Of a DNA stretch of 64,000 nucleotides, positions 1 through 9,847 are shown piece after piece. Both the position numbers and the translations under genes were made by a program. Under the pieces are notes generated by a model. The model had not been told where the DNA came from. It made no database searches and was given only the letters and a program-made list of their open reading frames with translations. This DNA is from Billgrantia tianxiuensis. Its GTDB lineage: Bacteria > Pseudomonadota > Gammaproteobacteria > Pseudomonadales > Halomonadaceae. Position 1 is the first letter of the stretch. Each line of letters opens with the position of its first letter. The stretch is taken from positions 3,844,001-3,908,000 of the forward strand of contig NZ_CP035042.1 of NCBI RefSeq assembly GCF_009834345.1, given 5' to 3'.

Positions 1-2
1 TG

Positions 3-386
3 GGTCAAGTGCACACCTTGGTGGTGCTGCTGCCGGGCACGAATTCGACTCGTCACATCATCGATGCCAAGGCACTGGCCGCCCTGCCCGAGGGTGCCAG
101 CCTGATCAATCCCGGCCGAGGCAGCCTGATCGATGAGGCGGCACTGCTCGAAGCGCTGGGGGAAGGCGAGCAGGAAGGCCGCCTGCGTGGCGCCATCCTC
201 GATGCCTTCCCCGAGGAGCCGCTGCCCGCAGACAGCCCACTATGGCGCCATCCGCGCATCTGGGTGACGCCCCACATGGCCGGGCCAACGCCGCTGCTCG
301 ACGCCGTCGACCAGGTGGTCGAGACGATCCGTGCCTTCGAGGCCGGCGAGAAAGTGGAAACCGTCGACCCCGAAGCGGGTTATTGA
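3..386 (+). CDS. GhrA-type glyoxylate/hydroxypyruvate reductase, C-terminal part (5' end outside window)
   Basis: This is the last 127 codons of a D-isomer-specific 2-hydroxyacid dehydrogenase, which reduces glyoxylate or hydroxypyruvate with NAD(P)H in the cytoplasm. The visible part is the end of the nucleotide-binding domain and the return to the catalytic domain: a LLPGTNST segment, then INPGRGSLIDE, which matches the family's NxxRG motif, then DAFPEEPLP and the catalytic His region TPHMAGPT. The reading frame is open to the left edge of the window, so the GTG at position 9 is probably internal. The PEEPLPADSPLW segment is typical of the GhrA branch rather than SerA or PdxB. Substrate preference cannot be read from this fragment. 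Confidence 0.85.
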   Translation, partial: GQVHTLVVLLPGTNSTRHIIDAKALAALPEGASLINPGRGSLIDEAALLEALGEGEQEGRLRGAILDAFPEEPLPADSPLWRHPRIWVTPHMAGPTPLLDAVDQVVETIRAFEAGEKVETVDPEAGY

Positions 387-450
387 AGTCCTGGCTCTGC
401 CCGATACGCTGGCGGCAGACCTAGCCCGCCGTCAGCCCATCTTCGTCACT

Positions 451-2445
451 TTACGCCGGCTGTGGCAGTCGCTTGGTCTTGCGGTAGTCGAGCGCTGCGA
501 CGTCCGCCACTTCGATCCGCTCGCGCTCCAGGACCTCGCTGACACGAAAGCGTTCGATCAGCCTGGACATCTCGCCGGCCTGGTCGTCGAGCGAACGGCT
601 CGCGGTCGCTACCTGCTCCACCAGCGCCGCATTCTGCTGCGTGGTGGCCTCCAATTGGCTCACGGCCTGGTTGATCTGCTCGATACCCGCCGACTGCTCA
701 TCGCTGGCCGACGAGATCTCCGCCACCAGGTCGGCGACCTGGCGCACGTCACGGGAAATTGCCGTGAGCGCTTCCGAGGTCTGCCCCACCAATCCATTGC
801 CGGTTTCCACTCGCTGGGTAGTATTGTCGATCAACTGACGAATGCGTTCGGCCTCTTCGGCGCTACGGCTGGCCAGCTTGCGCACCTCACCAGCAACCAC
901 GGCGAAGCCACGGCCATGCTCGCCGGCCCTGGCCGCCTCCACTGAGGCGTTGAGCGCCAGCAGATTGGTTTGAAAGGCTATGCCGTCGATGGCTTCGACG
1001 ATGGCAGTGACCTGGCGGTTGGCCTCAAAGATCTGCCGCATGGCCTGGCGCGCTTCCTCGGCGACCCGGCTGGCCTGCTCGGCCTGGGTGACGGCCTGCT
1101 CGCTCATGGCATTGGCCTGGCGCGCATTGTCGGCCGATTGACGTACGGTGGATGTCATCTGCTCCATGCTGGTGGCGGTTTCCACCAGCGAGGAGGACTG
1201 CTCTTCGGTTCGGCTCGCCAGGTCCTCGTTGCCCTGGGCGATCTCGCCGCTGGCCGAACCGACACCGCGCGCGCCCTGCTGGATCGCAGCCACTAGCGCT
1301 TCCATGTCGGCGGTGGAGGTGTTGAAGGCGCGATAGAGCTGAGACAGTTCATCGCTGCCGGGCTCGGCCAATCGCTGAGTGAGATCGCCGCCGCGCGCTT
1401 CGATCTGGCCCAGGGCTCGGCGCAGCGGCACCACCATGGTGCGTACCAGCACAAAGGAGAGAAGCACTGACACCGCGATGGCCAATGCCGCCAGGCCGGC
1501 GAATGTCCAGAGGCCCAACCGCGCTTCGCTCGCCTGCGCGGCAGCCCGCGTTTTCACGTAATCAGCCAGGGCGAGTTCGACGCCGCGCAGACGCTCGAGC
1601 TTGCCGGTCTGGGCTTCGAACCAACGCTCGGGGCGAACGCCATACCCCCCATCGATGCCCTGGCGCATGGCAATCTGGCGCATCATGTACAGGCTGCCAT
1701 GTGTCTCGTGCTCCGCGGTAGCGGTACGGTAACGCGCCGCCATGTCGGCATCGGCCAGCACCGTGAAGCTCTCTTCGAACGCCTCTTCCTCCCCCAGCAG
1801 CCTCAGGAAACGGTAGTAGACATCCGGCGACATGCGATTGGCGGCAAAGGCACTGGCCAGCAGTGCACGCTCGATGCCGGCGGTCTCCTTGATTTCCAGC
1901 AAGGCGTAATAGGCACCCAGGCTGCGGGTCAACGAGCCGGCGTTGCCGAGCGCGTTCAGTCGGCCTACGACCTCTGCCAGACGCGAGTTGATGTCGGTGT
2001 AGTACTCGAGCGCATCCAGGTCCGCGATACCGAGGGCGTCCACCTCGCGGCGCATGCCGGCAATCGCGGCCAACAGCGACTCGACCTCCTCCAGACGTTG
2101 GCCAATCTCGGGGTCTCCGCTGAGATCTATCCCCTCCCAAGCGGTACGGTAGGTCGCCAATTGTTCGTCGACGCTGGTGCGCTGGGCAACGAGTCGATCG
2201 CCGAAGTTCTCTCCCCGGCTACCGAGGAAGCCGACCGAGAGACCGCGCTCGACCTGGAGTTCATGCACCAGGCCACCCAGACGGGCGGACAGTTCGGTGA
2301 AACGATCGACCTGCTGCATGTCATTGGCCAGGCGTTGCCGCTCCATGATGCCGACACCGGCCAGCCAGACGATGATGCAAAGAGGGAGTGCCAGCGCCAG
2401 CATGAACTTGCGTGACACCGGGATGCGGTGAAGAAGATTTTGCAT
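451..2445 (-). CDS. Methyl-accepting chemotaxis protein with NIT sensor domain
   Basis: A 664-residue chemoreceptor. A first membrane helix (about residues 10-30) is followed by a long helical periplasmic region containing [14 protein letters not shown], characteristic of the NIT (nitrate/nitrite-sensing type) domain. A second membrane helix lies at about 310-335, then HAMP, then a complete cytoplasmic signalling hairpin with the conserved tip [20 protein letters not shown]. No C-terminal CheR-docking pentapeptide is visible. The open frame extends upstream to 2553, but the ATG at 2445 is preferred: it is preceded by AGGG, and [16 protein letters not shown] is a normal chemoreceptor start. 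No che genes are nearby, so this is an orphan receptor. The ligand is not known; the NIT domain suggests, but does not prove, nitrogen oxyanions. Confidence 0.92.
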   Translation of the reverse strand: MQNLLHRIPVSRKFMLALALPLCIIVWLAGVGIMERQRLANDMQQVDRFTELSARLGGLVHELQVERGLSVGFLGSRGENFGDRLVAQRTSVDEQLATYRTAWEGIDLSGDPEIGQRLEEVESLLAAIAGMRREVDALGIADLDALEYYTDINSRLAEVVGRLNALGNAGSLTRSLGAYYALLEIKETAGIERALLASAFAANRMSPDVYYRFLRLLGEEEAFEESFTVLADADMAARYRTATAEHETHGSLYMMRQIAMRQGIDGGYGVRPERWFEAQTGKLERLRGVELALADYVKTRAAAQASEARLGLWTFAGLAALAIAVSVLLSFVLVRTMVVPLRRALGQIEARGGDLTQRLAEPGSDELSQLYRAFNTSTADMEALVAAIQQGARGVGSASGEIAQGNEDLASRTEEQSSSLVETATSMEQMTSTVRQSADNARQANAMSEQAVTQAEQASRVAEEARQAMRQIFEANRQVTAIVEAIDGIAFQTNLLALNASVEAARAGEHGRGFAVVAGEVRKLASRSAEEAERIRQLIDNTTQRVETGNGLVGQTSEALTAISRDVRQVADLVAEISSASDEQSAGIEQINQAVSQLEATTQQNAALVEQVATASRSLDDQAGEMSRLIERFRVSEVLERERIEVADVAALDYRKTKRLPQPA

Positions 2446-2745
2446 GATAGGAACCCTGCCGAGCTCAGTGATATCGAAGGTCGTGACGTGGCTGGCGTAG
2501 CATGCCGTTGTTGTTGTGATATCCGTCGGCCTAACGCTACTTCGGCCGGGCACGGAAAATCTTGAACCCGCCGGAACGTTCGTCGGCGAAAACGCTGATC
2601 GGCGTCATGGTTTCTGCGGCTCTGCATGAGGCCTCCTCCCCGATGCCTGCCGACATAAGCGGAAACGGCTTGCATCACTACTACAACGAGAGTTGCGAAG
2701 GGCATACGCTGATAGATACCCTTTCCCAATCATTGGAGGTTCGTC

Positions 2746-3309
2746 ATGCGTCATGTGGACTACGGCCCGGATACCGCGCTGCTGGTCGTGGACATGCAGA
2801 ACGACTTCTGTGAAGGTGGTGCGCTCCCGGTAAAAGGCGGCGATGCCCTGGTCACAGGCATCAATCTCGAAATAGAGGCAGCACGTCGCGAAGGTGCGCT
2901 GGTCGTGGCTTCCCGCGACTGGCACCCCATCGATCACATGAGCTTCACTCACCGCGGCGGCCAATGGCCGGTGCACTGCGTGCAGGACACCCCCGGCGCG
3001 GCCTTTCACCCGCAGTTGAAGCTTCCCGACGACACCGTGCGCGTGAGCAAGGCCACCGCCTTCGATACCGACGCCTATTCCGCTTTCGACGGCACCGGCC
3101 TCGCCGGCTATCTGCGCGAGCGTGGCATCGCCCGCGTTGCGGTCTGCGGGTTGGCGATGGACGTGTGCGTCCGGGCCACCGCACTCGAGGCCCGTCGCGA
3201 GGGCTTCGAGGTCATCGTGCTCGATGCCCTGACCATGCCCGTCGCCCCGGATTCACGCGGCCACTGCCACCGTGAACTCCAGGCTGCCGGAGTCGAGATT
3301 CGACAATGA
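2746..3309 (+). CDS. pncA: Nicotinamidase PncA
   Basis: A 187-residue isochorismatase-fold amidase converting nicotinamide to nicotinic acid for NAD salvage. The catalytic triad is visible as D16 (VVDMQNDF), K102 (VSKATAFD) and C141 (GLAMDVCVRAT). The metal ligands D58 and H60 (SRDWHP) and H64 are present. GGAGG lies six bases before the ATG. The stop overlaps the ATG of pncB by four bases, so the two salvage enzymes are translationally coupled. Size and motifs are normal for the family. Confidence 0.96.
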   Translation: MRHVDYGPDTALLVVDMQNDFCEGGALPVKGGDALVTGINLEIEAARREGALVVASRDWHPIDHMSFTHRGGQWPVHCVQDTPGAAFHPQLKLPDDTVRVSKATAFDTDAYSAFDGTGLAGYLRERGIARVAVCGLAMDVCVRATALEARREGFEVIVLDALTMPVAPDSRGHCHRELQAAGVEIRQ

Positions 3310-4655
3310 GCGAGCCTGGCCCCGTGCAGGTGGCAGATAGCGAATTGGCGCTGCTGACCGATCTGTACCAGTTGACCATGCTGCAGGCCTATTGGAAGGA
3401 GGCAATGACCGAGCGAGCCACCTTCAGCCTGTTCTTTCGCAAGATGCCCTCGTCGCGGCGCTTCATGCTTGCCTGTGGCCAGCAGTACGCCGCGGCTCTT
3501 GCCAGCCGGATACGTTTCACGCCTGCCGCCTTGGAGTGCCTCGACGGGATGGGACGATTCGATAGTGCCTTCCTCGACTGGCTGGCCGAGTGGCGCTTCA
3601 CCGGAGATATCTGGACCCTGGCAGAAGGCACCCCGGTGTTTCCCAACGAGCCGCTACTGGAAGTCGACGCACCGATTGCCGAGGCGCAACTGATAGAAAG
3701 CCTGATCATGAACCTGGTACAGCTCGAGACGGTGCTGGCCTCCAAGGCCGTGCGCATCGTGTTGGCAGCCCGCGGCCGCCCGGTGATCGACTTCGGCCTG
3801 CGCCGCATGCATGGCATCGACGCCGCCGTGCGCGGTGTGCGCGCCTACCGTGCAGCGGGTCTGGCCGGCACCAGCAACGTACTGGGCGGGCTACGCCACG
3901 ACCTGCCGCTGAGCGGCACCATGGCTCATAGCTACATCCTGGCCCACGACAGCGAGACCGAAGCCTTTCGCGCCTTCGCCCGCCACTACCCTGGTACTAC
4001 GCTGCTGGTGGACACCCACGACACGCTCGACGGCGTGCGTCAGGTCATCGCGCTGCTGCGCGATGAGCCGGAACTGCGCGTCGACGCCATACGGCTCGAC
4101 TCCGGCGATCTCGGCGAACTCGCCCGAGACTGCCGGGCGCTGCTCGACGAGGCCGGCCACGAGCGGATAAAGATCGTCGCCAGCAGCGGGCTCGATGAGT
4201 TCAAGATCGCAAGACTCCTTGAGGAAGGGGCGCCCATCGATGCCTTCGGTGTTGGCACACGGATGGGCGTTTCGGCCGATTCTCCAGCGATCGACCTCTC
4301 CTACAAATTGGTGGAATATGCTGGTATACCGCGCGTCAAACACTCCACGGGCAAGGTCAATCTGCCGGGGCGAAAGCAGCTGTTCCGGCGCCAGGGCGAC
4401 GCCGGCCACTACATCGGCGACGTGATCGCCCGACGCGATGAAATGTTCGACGACGCCGAACCGCTGCTGGTGCCACTGGTGCGTGGCGGCAAACTCAACA
4501 CCACCCATATGGCCGCGGCCGACCAGGCACGCGAGCGGGTCGAACAGACCCTACCCCGATTGCCCGAAGGGTTGCGACGCCTGGAGCCACCGACGAGCAG
4601 CACCGAGTACCCGGTCGTACTGAGCGAAACTCTCCAGCGGCTGGCGGCCTCCTGA
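3306..4655 (+). CDS. pncB: Nicotinate phosphoribosyltransferase PncB
   Basis: A 449-residue enzyme joining nicotinic acid to PRPP to give nicotinate mononucleotide, the step after PncA. The N-terminal substrate region reads LLTDLYQLTMLQAYW. The central IDFGLRRMHG and the SGTMAHS segment with conserved H208 (the residue phosphorylated during ATP-coupled turnover in this family) are intact. Further on, VDAIRLDSGDLGEL forms the phosphoribosyl-binding part. It overlaps pncA by ATGA. It resembles the longer bacterial PncB2-type proteins. A weakly structured spacer of about 100 bp follows before the next gene. Confidence 0.95.
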   Translation: MSEPGPVQVADSELALLTDLYQLTMLQAYWKEAMTERATFSLFFRKMPSSRRFMLACGQQYAAALASRIRFTPAALECLDGMGRFDSAFLDWLAEWRFTGDIWTLAEGTPVFPNEPLLEVDAPIAEAQLIESLIMNLVQLETVLASKAVRIVLAARGRPVIDFGLRRMHGIDAAVRGVRAYRAAGLAGTSNVLGGLRHDLPLSGTMAHSYILAHDSETEAFRAFARHYPGTTLLVDTHDTLDGVRQVIALLRDEPELRVDAIRLDSGDLGELARDCRALLDEAGHERIKIVASSGLDEFKIARLLEEGAPIDAFGVGTRMGVSADSPAIDLSYKLVEYAGIPRVKHSTGKVNLPGRKQLFRRQGDAGHYIGDVIARRDEMFDDAEPLLVPLVRGGKLNTTHMAAADQARERVEQTLPRLPEGLRRLEPPTSSTEYPVVLSETLQRLAAS

Positions 4656-4752
4656 CCAAGCGCAAACAAGAAACAACCGTGCACTGGGGAACCGATACGC
4701 ACGGCCAGGGCTCACAGGGACTGTCGCCTCTCAGTCAAGCGGTGCTTTCGCC

Positions 4753-5436
4753 ATGAACCGACCCCGACACGCTCTCGGCTGCCTCACCTGTCTGCTGCTG
4801 GCCTGGCTCCCCGCCATGGCGCTGGCGGCGGTGCCGGAGCCCCAAGCCCTCCTGCAGCCGTTCAATGCCAGCTATCGGCTGGAGGTCAAAGGCTGGCCCA
4901 ACGCCACCATCGATCACCGGTTGAGCCGCGAGAGCGGACACTGGCAGAGCCGCATGCAGGCCGCGATTGCCGTGGCCCGCGGCAACGAAAGCAGCCGCTT
5001 CATCGTCACCCCGGAGGGCGTGCGCTCGGTGAACTACTCCAGCGGCTACTCGCTGTTGGGCGTGGGCGGCAACTACCGCCTGGGCAGCAGTGAGCTTTCC
5101 GGGCTGCCCGACCGTCAGGCGGCGCTGGTCGAACTCTCGCGCCGCGCCTCGAACGGTGGCTGCGAAGACACTGTCTGCCGCCTCGTCTACCAGGATCATC
5201 GTGGTCGCGAGGAGACGCTCGACTATCGACTGCTGGGAACGCAAGCGTTGACCCTGCCTGCCGGCGAGTTCGAGGCGATCAAGGTCGAAGTGAACGACCC
5301 GGAAACTCCCGAGCGCAAGATGCTGTTCCACTTCCATCCGCAGTATCCGGGGCTGCTGCTGGCGGTGGATTATCACCGCGACGGCGAACGCAAGAGTCGT
5401 CTCACCCTTACTTCGCTGACCTCTGAGGGCCATTGA
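4753..5436 (+). CDS. DUF3108 domain-containing secreted protein
   Basis: A 227-residue protein with a clear Sec signal peptide (hydrophobic segment LTCLLLAWLPAMALAA, cleavage expected after ALA near residue 25). The rest resembles DUF3108: beta-rich, starting with FNASYRLEVKGWPNA and ending in the diagnostic LFHFHPQYPGLLLAVDYH block. Two Cys residues (CEDTVC) may form a disulfide. It is probably a periplasmic or outer-membrane-associated beta-barrel-like protein of unknown role. The neighbours (pncB, LysO) give no functional hint. Confidence 0.8.
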   Translation: MNRPRHALGCLTCLLLAWLPAMALAAVPEPQALLQPFNASYRLEVKGWPNATIDHRLSRESGHWQSRMQAAIAVARGNESSRFIVTPEGVRSVNYSSGYSLLGVGGNYRLGSSELSGLPDRQAALVELSRRASNGGCEDTVCRLVYQDHRGREETLDYRLLGTQALTLPAGEFEAIKVEVNDPETPERKMLFHFHPQYPGLLLAVDYHRDGERKSRLTLTSLTSEGH

Positions 5437-5536
5437 ACACCTATTGACGGCGCCAGCACAGCGCAACGAGCCAAACGCTGGTAGAGTTAGCGGTTTTCGC
5501 CGCCCTGGCCTGGGCGGCTCCAACGAAGGAACCGCG

Positions 5537-6463
5537 ATGCTCTCGGGGCTTTTGATCGTACTGCTGCCGCTGCTGCTGGGTTATCTGGTGCCGGTACGCC
5601 ACGCCGGCGTGATGAGCGTCATCAACCGCGGCGTCAATGCCTCGGTCTACGTCATCCTGCTGCTGATGGGCATCGGCCTGGCGGGGCTCGACGAACTCAG
5701 CCGCGAATTGTCACGTATGGGCGGGCAGGCCATGCAGCTGTTCGCGGTGATCACCGCCTGTAATCTCGCCGCCCTGTGGTGGCTGTCACGTCGCCTGGGG
5801 CTGCGCATGGGCTCATCACCCGTGGTGAAGGACGCCCCCACCACCAAGCTGGCGGCATTGCTCGGCTCGCTCTCCCTGGTAGCCGTGGTGGCGGGCGGCA
5901 TACTGCTCGGGCTCGCGCTCGCCTGGCTGGGTGGCGATGTCATCTTCCAGCATGCCGAGCAATGGGCCGAATGGGTGCTCTATGTGCTGCTGGCACTGAT
6001 CGGCTGCCAGCTGCGCAACTCGGGCATGCCACTGAAGCAGATCCTGCTCAACCGTCACGGGCTGGCCATTGCCACGACCCTGGCGATCAGCTCCCTGATC
6101 GGCGGTCTGCTCGCCGCCCCCCTGCTGGCACTGAGCTGGAACGAGGGCCTGGCGCTGGCATCCGGCTTTGGCTGGTATTCGCTCTCAGCGATCCTGGTGG
6201 GCGATCAATTGGGTCCGGTGCTTGGCGGCGTGGCTTTCTTCAACGACCTCACCCGGGAGCTGCTTGCCTTCATCCTGATCCCCTTGCTCATCAGGCGCCA
6301 CGCGCCACTGGCCATCGGCTACGGTGGCGCCACCTCGATGGATTTCACCCTACCAGTGATCCAGCAACACGGCGGCGTGGCCTGCGTGCCCATCGCCGTG
6401 GTCAGCGGCTTCATCCTCTCGCTGTTGTCGCCGCCCTTGACCCTGTTCTTCCTTTCGCTCTGA
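5537..6463 (+). CDS. lysO: LysO-type (DUF340) lysine exporter
   Basis: A 308-residue inner-membrane protein with about eight hydrophobic segments. The fused form of the LysO/DUF340 family exports L-lysine and toxic analogues such as thialysine. The C-terminal half carries the characteristic LASGFGWYSLSAILVGDQ, FFNDLTRELLAF and YGGATSMDFTLPVIQQ segments. The frame is open from 5444, but the ATG at 5537 is preceded by GAAGGA and begins directly with the first membrane helix, so it is taken as the start. It appears to be a single-gene unit. Confidence 0.88.
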   Translation: MLSGLLIVLLPLLLGYLVPVRHAGVMSVINRGVNASVYVILLLMGIGLAGLDELSRELSRMGGQAMQLFAVITACNLAALWWLSRRLGLRMGSSPVVKDAPTTKLAALLGSLSLVAVVAGGILLGLALAWLGGDVIFQHAEQWAEWVLYVLLALIGCQLRNSGMPLKQILLNRHGLAIATTLAISSLIGGLLAAPLLALSWNEGLALASGFGWYSLSAILVGDQLGPVLGGVAFFNDLTRELLAFILIPLLIRRHAPLAIGYGGATSMDFTLPVIQQHGGVACVPIAVVSGFILSLLSPPLTLFFLSL

Positions 6464-6590
6464 CCGCTGCCGCCCTGATGAGAAAAAACCTGGCTGGGCT
6501 ATGCTCAGGTAGTGCCAGGACACACACCCTGATTAGCCGAAAGTCTAGGTTGAACTCGTCGAGCAGAAACGGCTAACTGAGCGCCATACG

Positions 6591-6608
6591 AACTTAATCG
6601 TTTAAGCT
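6591..6608. promoter_or_regulatory. Candidate LacI-family operator upstream of the alpha-glucoside operon
   Basis: The sequence contains CTTAATCGTTTAAG (6593-6606), an inverted repeat with arms CTTAA/TTAAG around a central CG, the layout typical of LacI/GalR-family operators. It sits about 45 bp before the binding-protein gene. A TTGAAC element at 6550 with a weak CTAACT at 6573 could be the promoter, which would put the operator just past the transcription start, a repressing position. The LacI-family regulator at 12837-13892 is the obvious candidate. This is inference from spacing and symmetry. Confidence 0.5.
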
Positions 6609-6653
6609 CGTTCAGCAGCCAGCCATAACAACAAGCCGACAAGGATACTCTTC

Positions 6654-7919
6654 ATGTTCAAGAAGTCGTTGATCTCAACCCTCGTCGTGGCAGGAGCCGC
6701 CAGCCTCGGCCACGCCCAGGCCGCCGACCTGACCATCTCCTGCGGTGCGGTGGGTGCCGAGCTTCAGCTCTGCCAGCAGGGCGTACGGGCCTGGGAGGAG
6801 CAAACCGGCCATAGCGTCGACGTGGTCTCGACCCCCAACTCCTCCACCGAACGTCTCTCGCTCTACCAGCAGATTCTTTCCGCCAACTCCACCGATATCG
6901 ACATCATGCAGATCGACGTGGTGTGGCCGGGCCTGCTAGCCAATCACCTGCTCGACCTGCGCGAAGTACTGGGAGACGACGCGGGAGAGGGGCATTTCTC
7001 GGCCATCATCGAGAACAACACCATCGACGGTCGCCTGGTAGCCATGCCCTGGTTCACCGACGCCGGGGTACTCTACTACCGTGCCGACCTGCTCGAGCAG
7101 TACGGTCATGAGGCTCCCGAAACCTGGGAAGAGTTGACCGAGATCGCCCGCGAGATCCAGAACGCCGAACGCGAGGCGGGCAACGACCGCATGCACGGTT
7201 TCGTCTTCCAGGGCCGTGCCTACGAAGGCCTGACCTGCAATGCCCTGGAGTGGGTGGCTAGCCACGGTGGCGGCACCATCGTCGATGCCGACGGCGAGGT
7301 CACCATCGGCAACTCGGAGGCTGCCGCCGCGCTCGATCTGGCCGCCTCCTGGATCGGCGACATCTCGCCCAGCGGCGTGCTCAATTACACCGAGGAGGAA
7401 GCCCGCGGCGTATTCCAGGGCGGCAACGCCGTGTTCATGCGTAACTGGCCCTACGCCTGGGCGCTGGCCCAAAGCGAAGGTAGCGAGGTGCGCGGCAAGG
7501 TGGGCGTGACCCAGCTTCCTCATAGCGGTGAAGGCAGCAGCGCTGCGACCCTGGGCGGCTGGAACCTGGCGGTGTCGCGCTACAGCGAGAACGCCGAGCT
7601 TGCCGCCGAGCTGGTGGCCTTCCTCGCCGGTGAGCAGGAGCAGAAGCGCCGCGCCATCGAGGGTGCCTACAACCCGACCCTCGAGTCGCTCTACCAGGAC
7701 GATGAGGTGCTCGCGGCGGTGCCCTTCTTTGGTGAGCTCTACGACACCTTCGTCAACGCCGTGGCACGCCCCTCGGCCCCCACCGGCGACGCCTACGGCC
7801 GCGTCAGCAATGCCTTCTTCAGCGCCACCCACGACGTGCTCTCCGGCAACAAGAGCGGCGAAGAGGCGGTCAGCGATCTCGACCGCGAGCTGACCCGACT
7901 CAAGCGCCGCAACTGGTAA
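6654..7919 (+). CDS. thuE: ThuE-type alpha-glucoside (trehalose/maltose) ABC binding protein
   Basis: A 421-residue periplasmic solute-binding protein of the extracellular sugar-binding (SBP_bac_1) family. It has a Sec signal peptide ending near AQAA (residue 24). The mature start LTISCGAVGAELQLCQQG and the block STPNSSTERLSLYQQIL resemble ThuE of rhizobial trehalose/maltose/sucrose importers. AAGGA lies eight bases before the ATG. It is the first gene of an operon continuing with two permeases, an alpha-glucosidase and an ATPase. Substrate is inferred from family resemblance and the linked glucosidase: trehalose, maltose, sucrose or glucosylglycerol are all possible. Confidence 0.85.
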   Translation: MFKKSLISTLVVAGAASLGHAQAADLTISCGAVGAELQLCQQGVRAWEEQTGHSVDVVSTPNSSTERLSLYQQILSANSTDIDIMQIDVVWPGLLANHLLDLREVLGDDAGEGHFSAIIENNTIDGRLVAMPWFTDAGVLYYRADLLEQYGHEAPETWEELTEIAREIQNAEREAGNDRMHGFVFQGRAYEGLTCNALEWVASHGGGTIVDADGEVTIGNSEAAAALDLAASWIGDISPSGVLNYTEEEARGVFQGGNAVFMRNWPYAWALAQSEGSEVRGKVGVTQLPHSGEGSSAATLGGWNLAVSRYSENAELAAELVAFLAGEQEQKRRAIEGAYNPTLESLYQDDEVLAAVPFFGELYDTFVNAVARPSAPTGDAYGRVSNAFFSATHDVLSGNKSGEEAVSDLDRELTRLKRRNW

Positions 7920-7933
7920 ACCTGGAGCCTTAG

Positions 7934-8911
7934 ATGTCGACTCCCGTGACAGAAAGCGCGCCGATCCCGGCGCGCCCCCTGCCGGCCACCTATCGCAGCA
8001 CCAAGGTACGCCGCCAACGGGTACGCGCCGCCTGGTATTTCCTGGCACCGATGCTGGTGACGCTGGCCATGGTGGCCGGCTGGCCGCTACTGCGCACCTT
8101 CTACTTCAGCCTGACCGACGCCTCGCTCTCCGACCTTAGCGATACGCTGTTCATCGGCCTGGAAAACTACCTGGTCTACGACGACGGTCGCTGGTTCGGC
8201 GTGCTGGCCGATCCCATCTGGTGGCGGGCGGTATGGAATACCGTCTACTTCTCGGTGGTCTCGGTCTCGCTGGAGGTTGTCTTCGGGGTCGTCGTGGCAC
8301 TGATCCTCAACGCTGAGTTCAAGGGGCGCACCCTGGTGCGGGCCGCGGTGCTGATTCCCTGGGCGATTCCCACCATCGTCTCGGCACAGATGTGGGCGTG
8401 GATGCTCAACGACCAGTTCGGCATCATCAACCACCTGCTCATGGGCGTGGGCCTGATCGACAGCCCCATCGCCTGGACCGCCGATGCCCGCTACTCGATG
8501 TGGGCGGTGATCATGGTCGACGTGTGGAAGACCACACCGTTCGTCGCCCTGCTGGTGCTGGCCGCGCTGCAGATGCTGCCCAAGGATTGCTACGAGGCCG
8601 CCGAGGTCGACGGCATCCATCCCGTTAAGGTGTTCTTTCGCGTCACCCTACCGCTGATCACTCCCGCTCTGATGGTGGCGGTAATCTTCCGCCTGCTCGA
8701 CGCACTGCGCGTGTTCGACGTCATCTACGTGCTGACCTCCAACTCCACCAGCACCATGTCGATGTCGATCTACGCCCGCCAACAGCTGGTGGAATTCCAG
8801 GACGTGGGCTACGGCAGCGCCGCTTCCACGCTGCTGTTCCTGATCATCGCCCTGGCGACCATCGCCTACCTCTATCTGGGCCGCAAGCAACTGCAACTGG
8901 GAGGTGAATGA
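7934..8911 (+). CDS. thuF: ThuF-type sugar ABC permease
   Basis: A 325-residue inner-membrane permease with six predicted helices. The conserved EAA loop that contacts the ATPase reads YEAAEVDGIHPVKVFFRVTLP, shortened here to its key residues EAA...G near residues 218-238. The length matches MalF-like permeases of the Thu type that lack the long periplasmic loop of E. coli MalF. It lies 14 bp after the binding-protein gene, and its stop overlaps the start of the second permease. The cytoplasmic N-terminus is longer than usual (about 35 residues before the first helix). Confidence 0.9.
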   Translation: MSTPVTESAPIPARPLPATYRSTKVRRQRVRAAWYFLAPMLVTLAMVAGWPLLRTFYFSLTDASLSDLSDTLFIGLENYLVYDDGRWFGVLADPIWWRAVWNTVYFSVVSVSLEVVFGVVVALILNAEFKGRTLVRAAVLIPWAIPTIVSAQMWAWMLNDQFGIINHLLMGVGLIDSPIAWTADARYSMWAVIMVDVWKTTPFVALLVLAALQMLPKDCYEAAEVDGIHPVKVFFRVTLPLITPALMVAVIFRLLDALRVFDVIYVLTSNSTSTMSMSIYARQQLVEFQDVGYGSAASTLLFLIIALATIAYLYLGRKQLQLGGE

Positions 8912-9753
8912 TGACCTCGCGCCAGCTTTCCAAACTTACCGCACGCCTCGGCTTCTGGCTGCTGGTGGCGCTGGTCGTGGTGATGGCGGTGTTTCCGTTC
9001 TACTACGCGATCAAGACCTCCTTCACCCCCTCCGGCGATCTGTTCCGCGTCGAACTGTGGCCGACCCGAGCGACGCTGGCCAATTACCTGCAGATCTTCT
9101 CCCAGCGCAGTTTCCTTCAGGCGATCTTCAATTCGGTGGTGGTCGCCACCAGCGTGGTGTTCATCGCCCTGCTGCTCGGCATTACCGCCTCCTATGCCTT
9201 GGGCAGGGTGCGCTTTCGCGGCCGCACCACGGTACTGCTGGTAATCCTGGGGGTATCGATGTTTCCACAGGTGGCGGTGCTGTCAGGGCTGTTCGAGGTG
9301 ATTCGCGCGCTCAACCTCTACAACAACCCGGGCGGGCTGATCCTGAGCTACACCATCTTCACGCTGCCCTTCACGGTATGGGTGTTGACCACCTTCATGC
9401 GCCAGCTGCCCCTGGAACTCGAAGAGGCCGCGATCATGGACGGCGCCACGCCCTGGGTGACCATCACCAAGGTGTTCCTGCCATTGATGTGGCCGGCCAT
9501 GGCGACCACCGGGCTGCTCGCCTTCATCGCCGCCTGGAACGAGTTCCTCTTCGCCCTGACTTTCACCCTGACCGACAGCCAGCGCACCGTGCCTGTGGCC
9601 ATCGCCCTGCTCTCGGGCGGCAGTGCCTACGAGCTACCCTGGGCACCGATCATGGCCGCCTCGGTGGTGGTCACGGTGCCGCTGGTCATCCTGGTGATCA
9701 TCTTCCAGCGCCGCATCGTCTCGGGGCTGACAGCAGGCGCCGTGAAGGGATGA
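8908..9753 (+). CDS. thuG: ThuG-type sugar ABC permease
   Basis: A 281-residue inner-membrane permease of the MalG class with six helices. Its EAA loop contains LEEAAIMDGATPW around residues 170-183. Two adjacent ATG codons (8908 and 8911) could start it. The first overlaps the stop of the upstream permease, giving translational coupling. The length (281) fits ThuG rather than the longer AglG. It acts as a heterodimer partner of the preceding permease. After the stop there is a gap of about 95 bp before the glucosidase. Confidence 0.9.
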   Translation: MMTSRQLSKLTARLGFWLLVALVVVMAVFPFYYAIKTSFTPSGDLFRVELWPTRATLANYLQIFSQRSFLQAIFNSVVVATSVVFIALLLGITASYALGRVRFRGRTTVLLVILGVSMFPQVAVLSGLFEVIRALNLYNNPGGLILSYTIFTLPFTVWVLTTFMRQLPLELEEAAIMDGATPWVTITKVFLPLMWPAMATTGLLAFIAAWNEFLFALTFTLTDSQRTVPVAIALLSGGSAYELPWAPIMAASVVVTVPLVILVIIFQRRIVSGLTAGAVKG

Positions 9754-9847
9754 GCCAGAAAGATTGAACCCGGTGCGAGCATCACTGTCCACGCCGACTC
9801 GCACCTGACGAACACTGCACCAATCGAGGCTTGAACAAGGGAAACCC

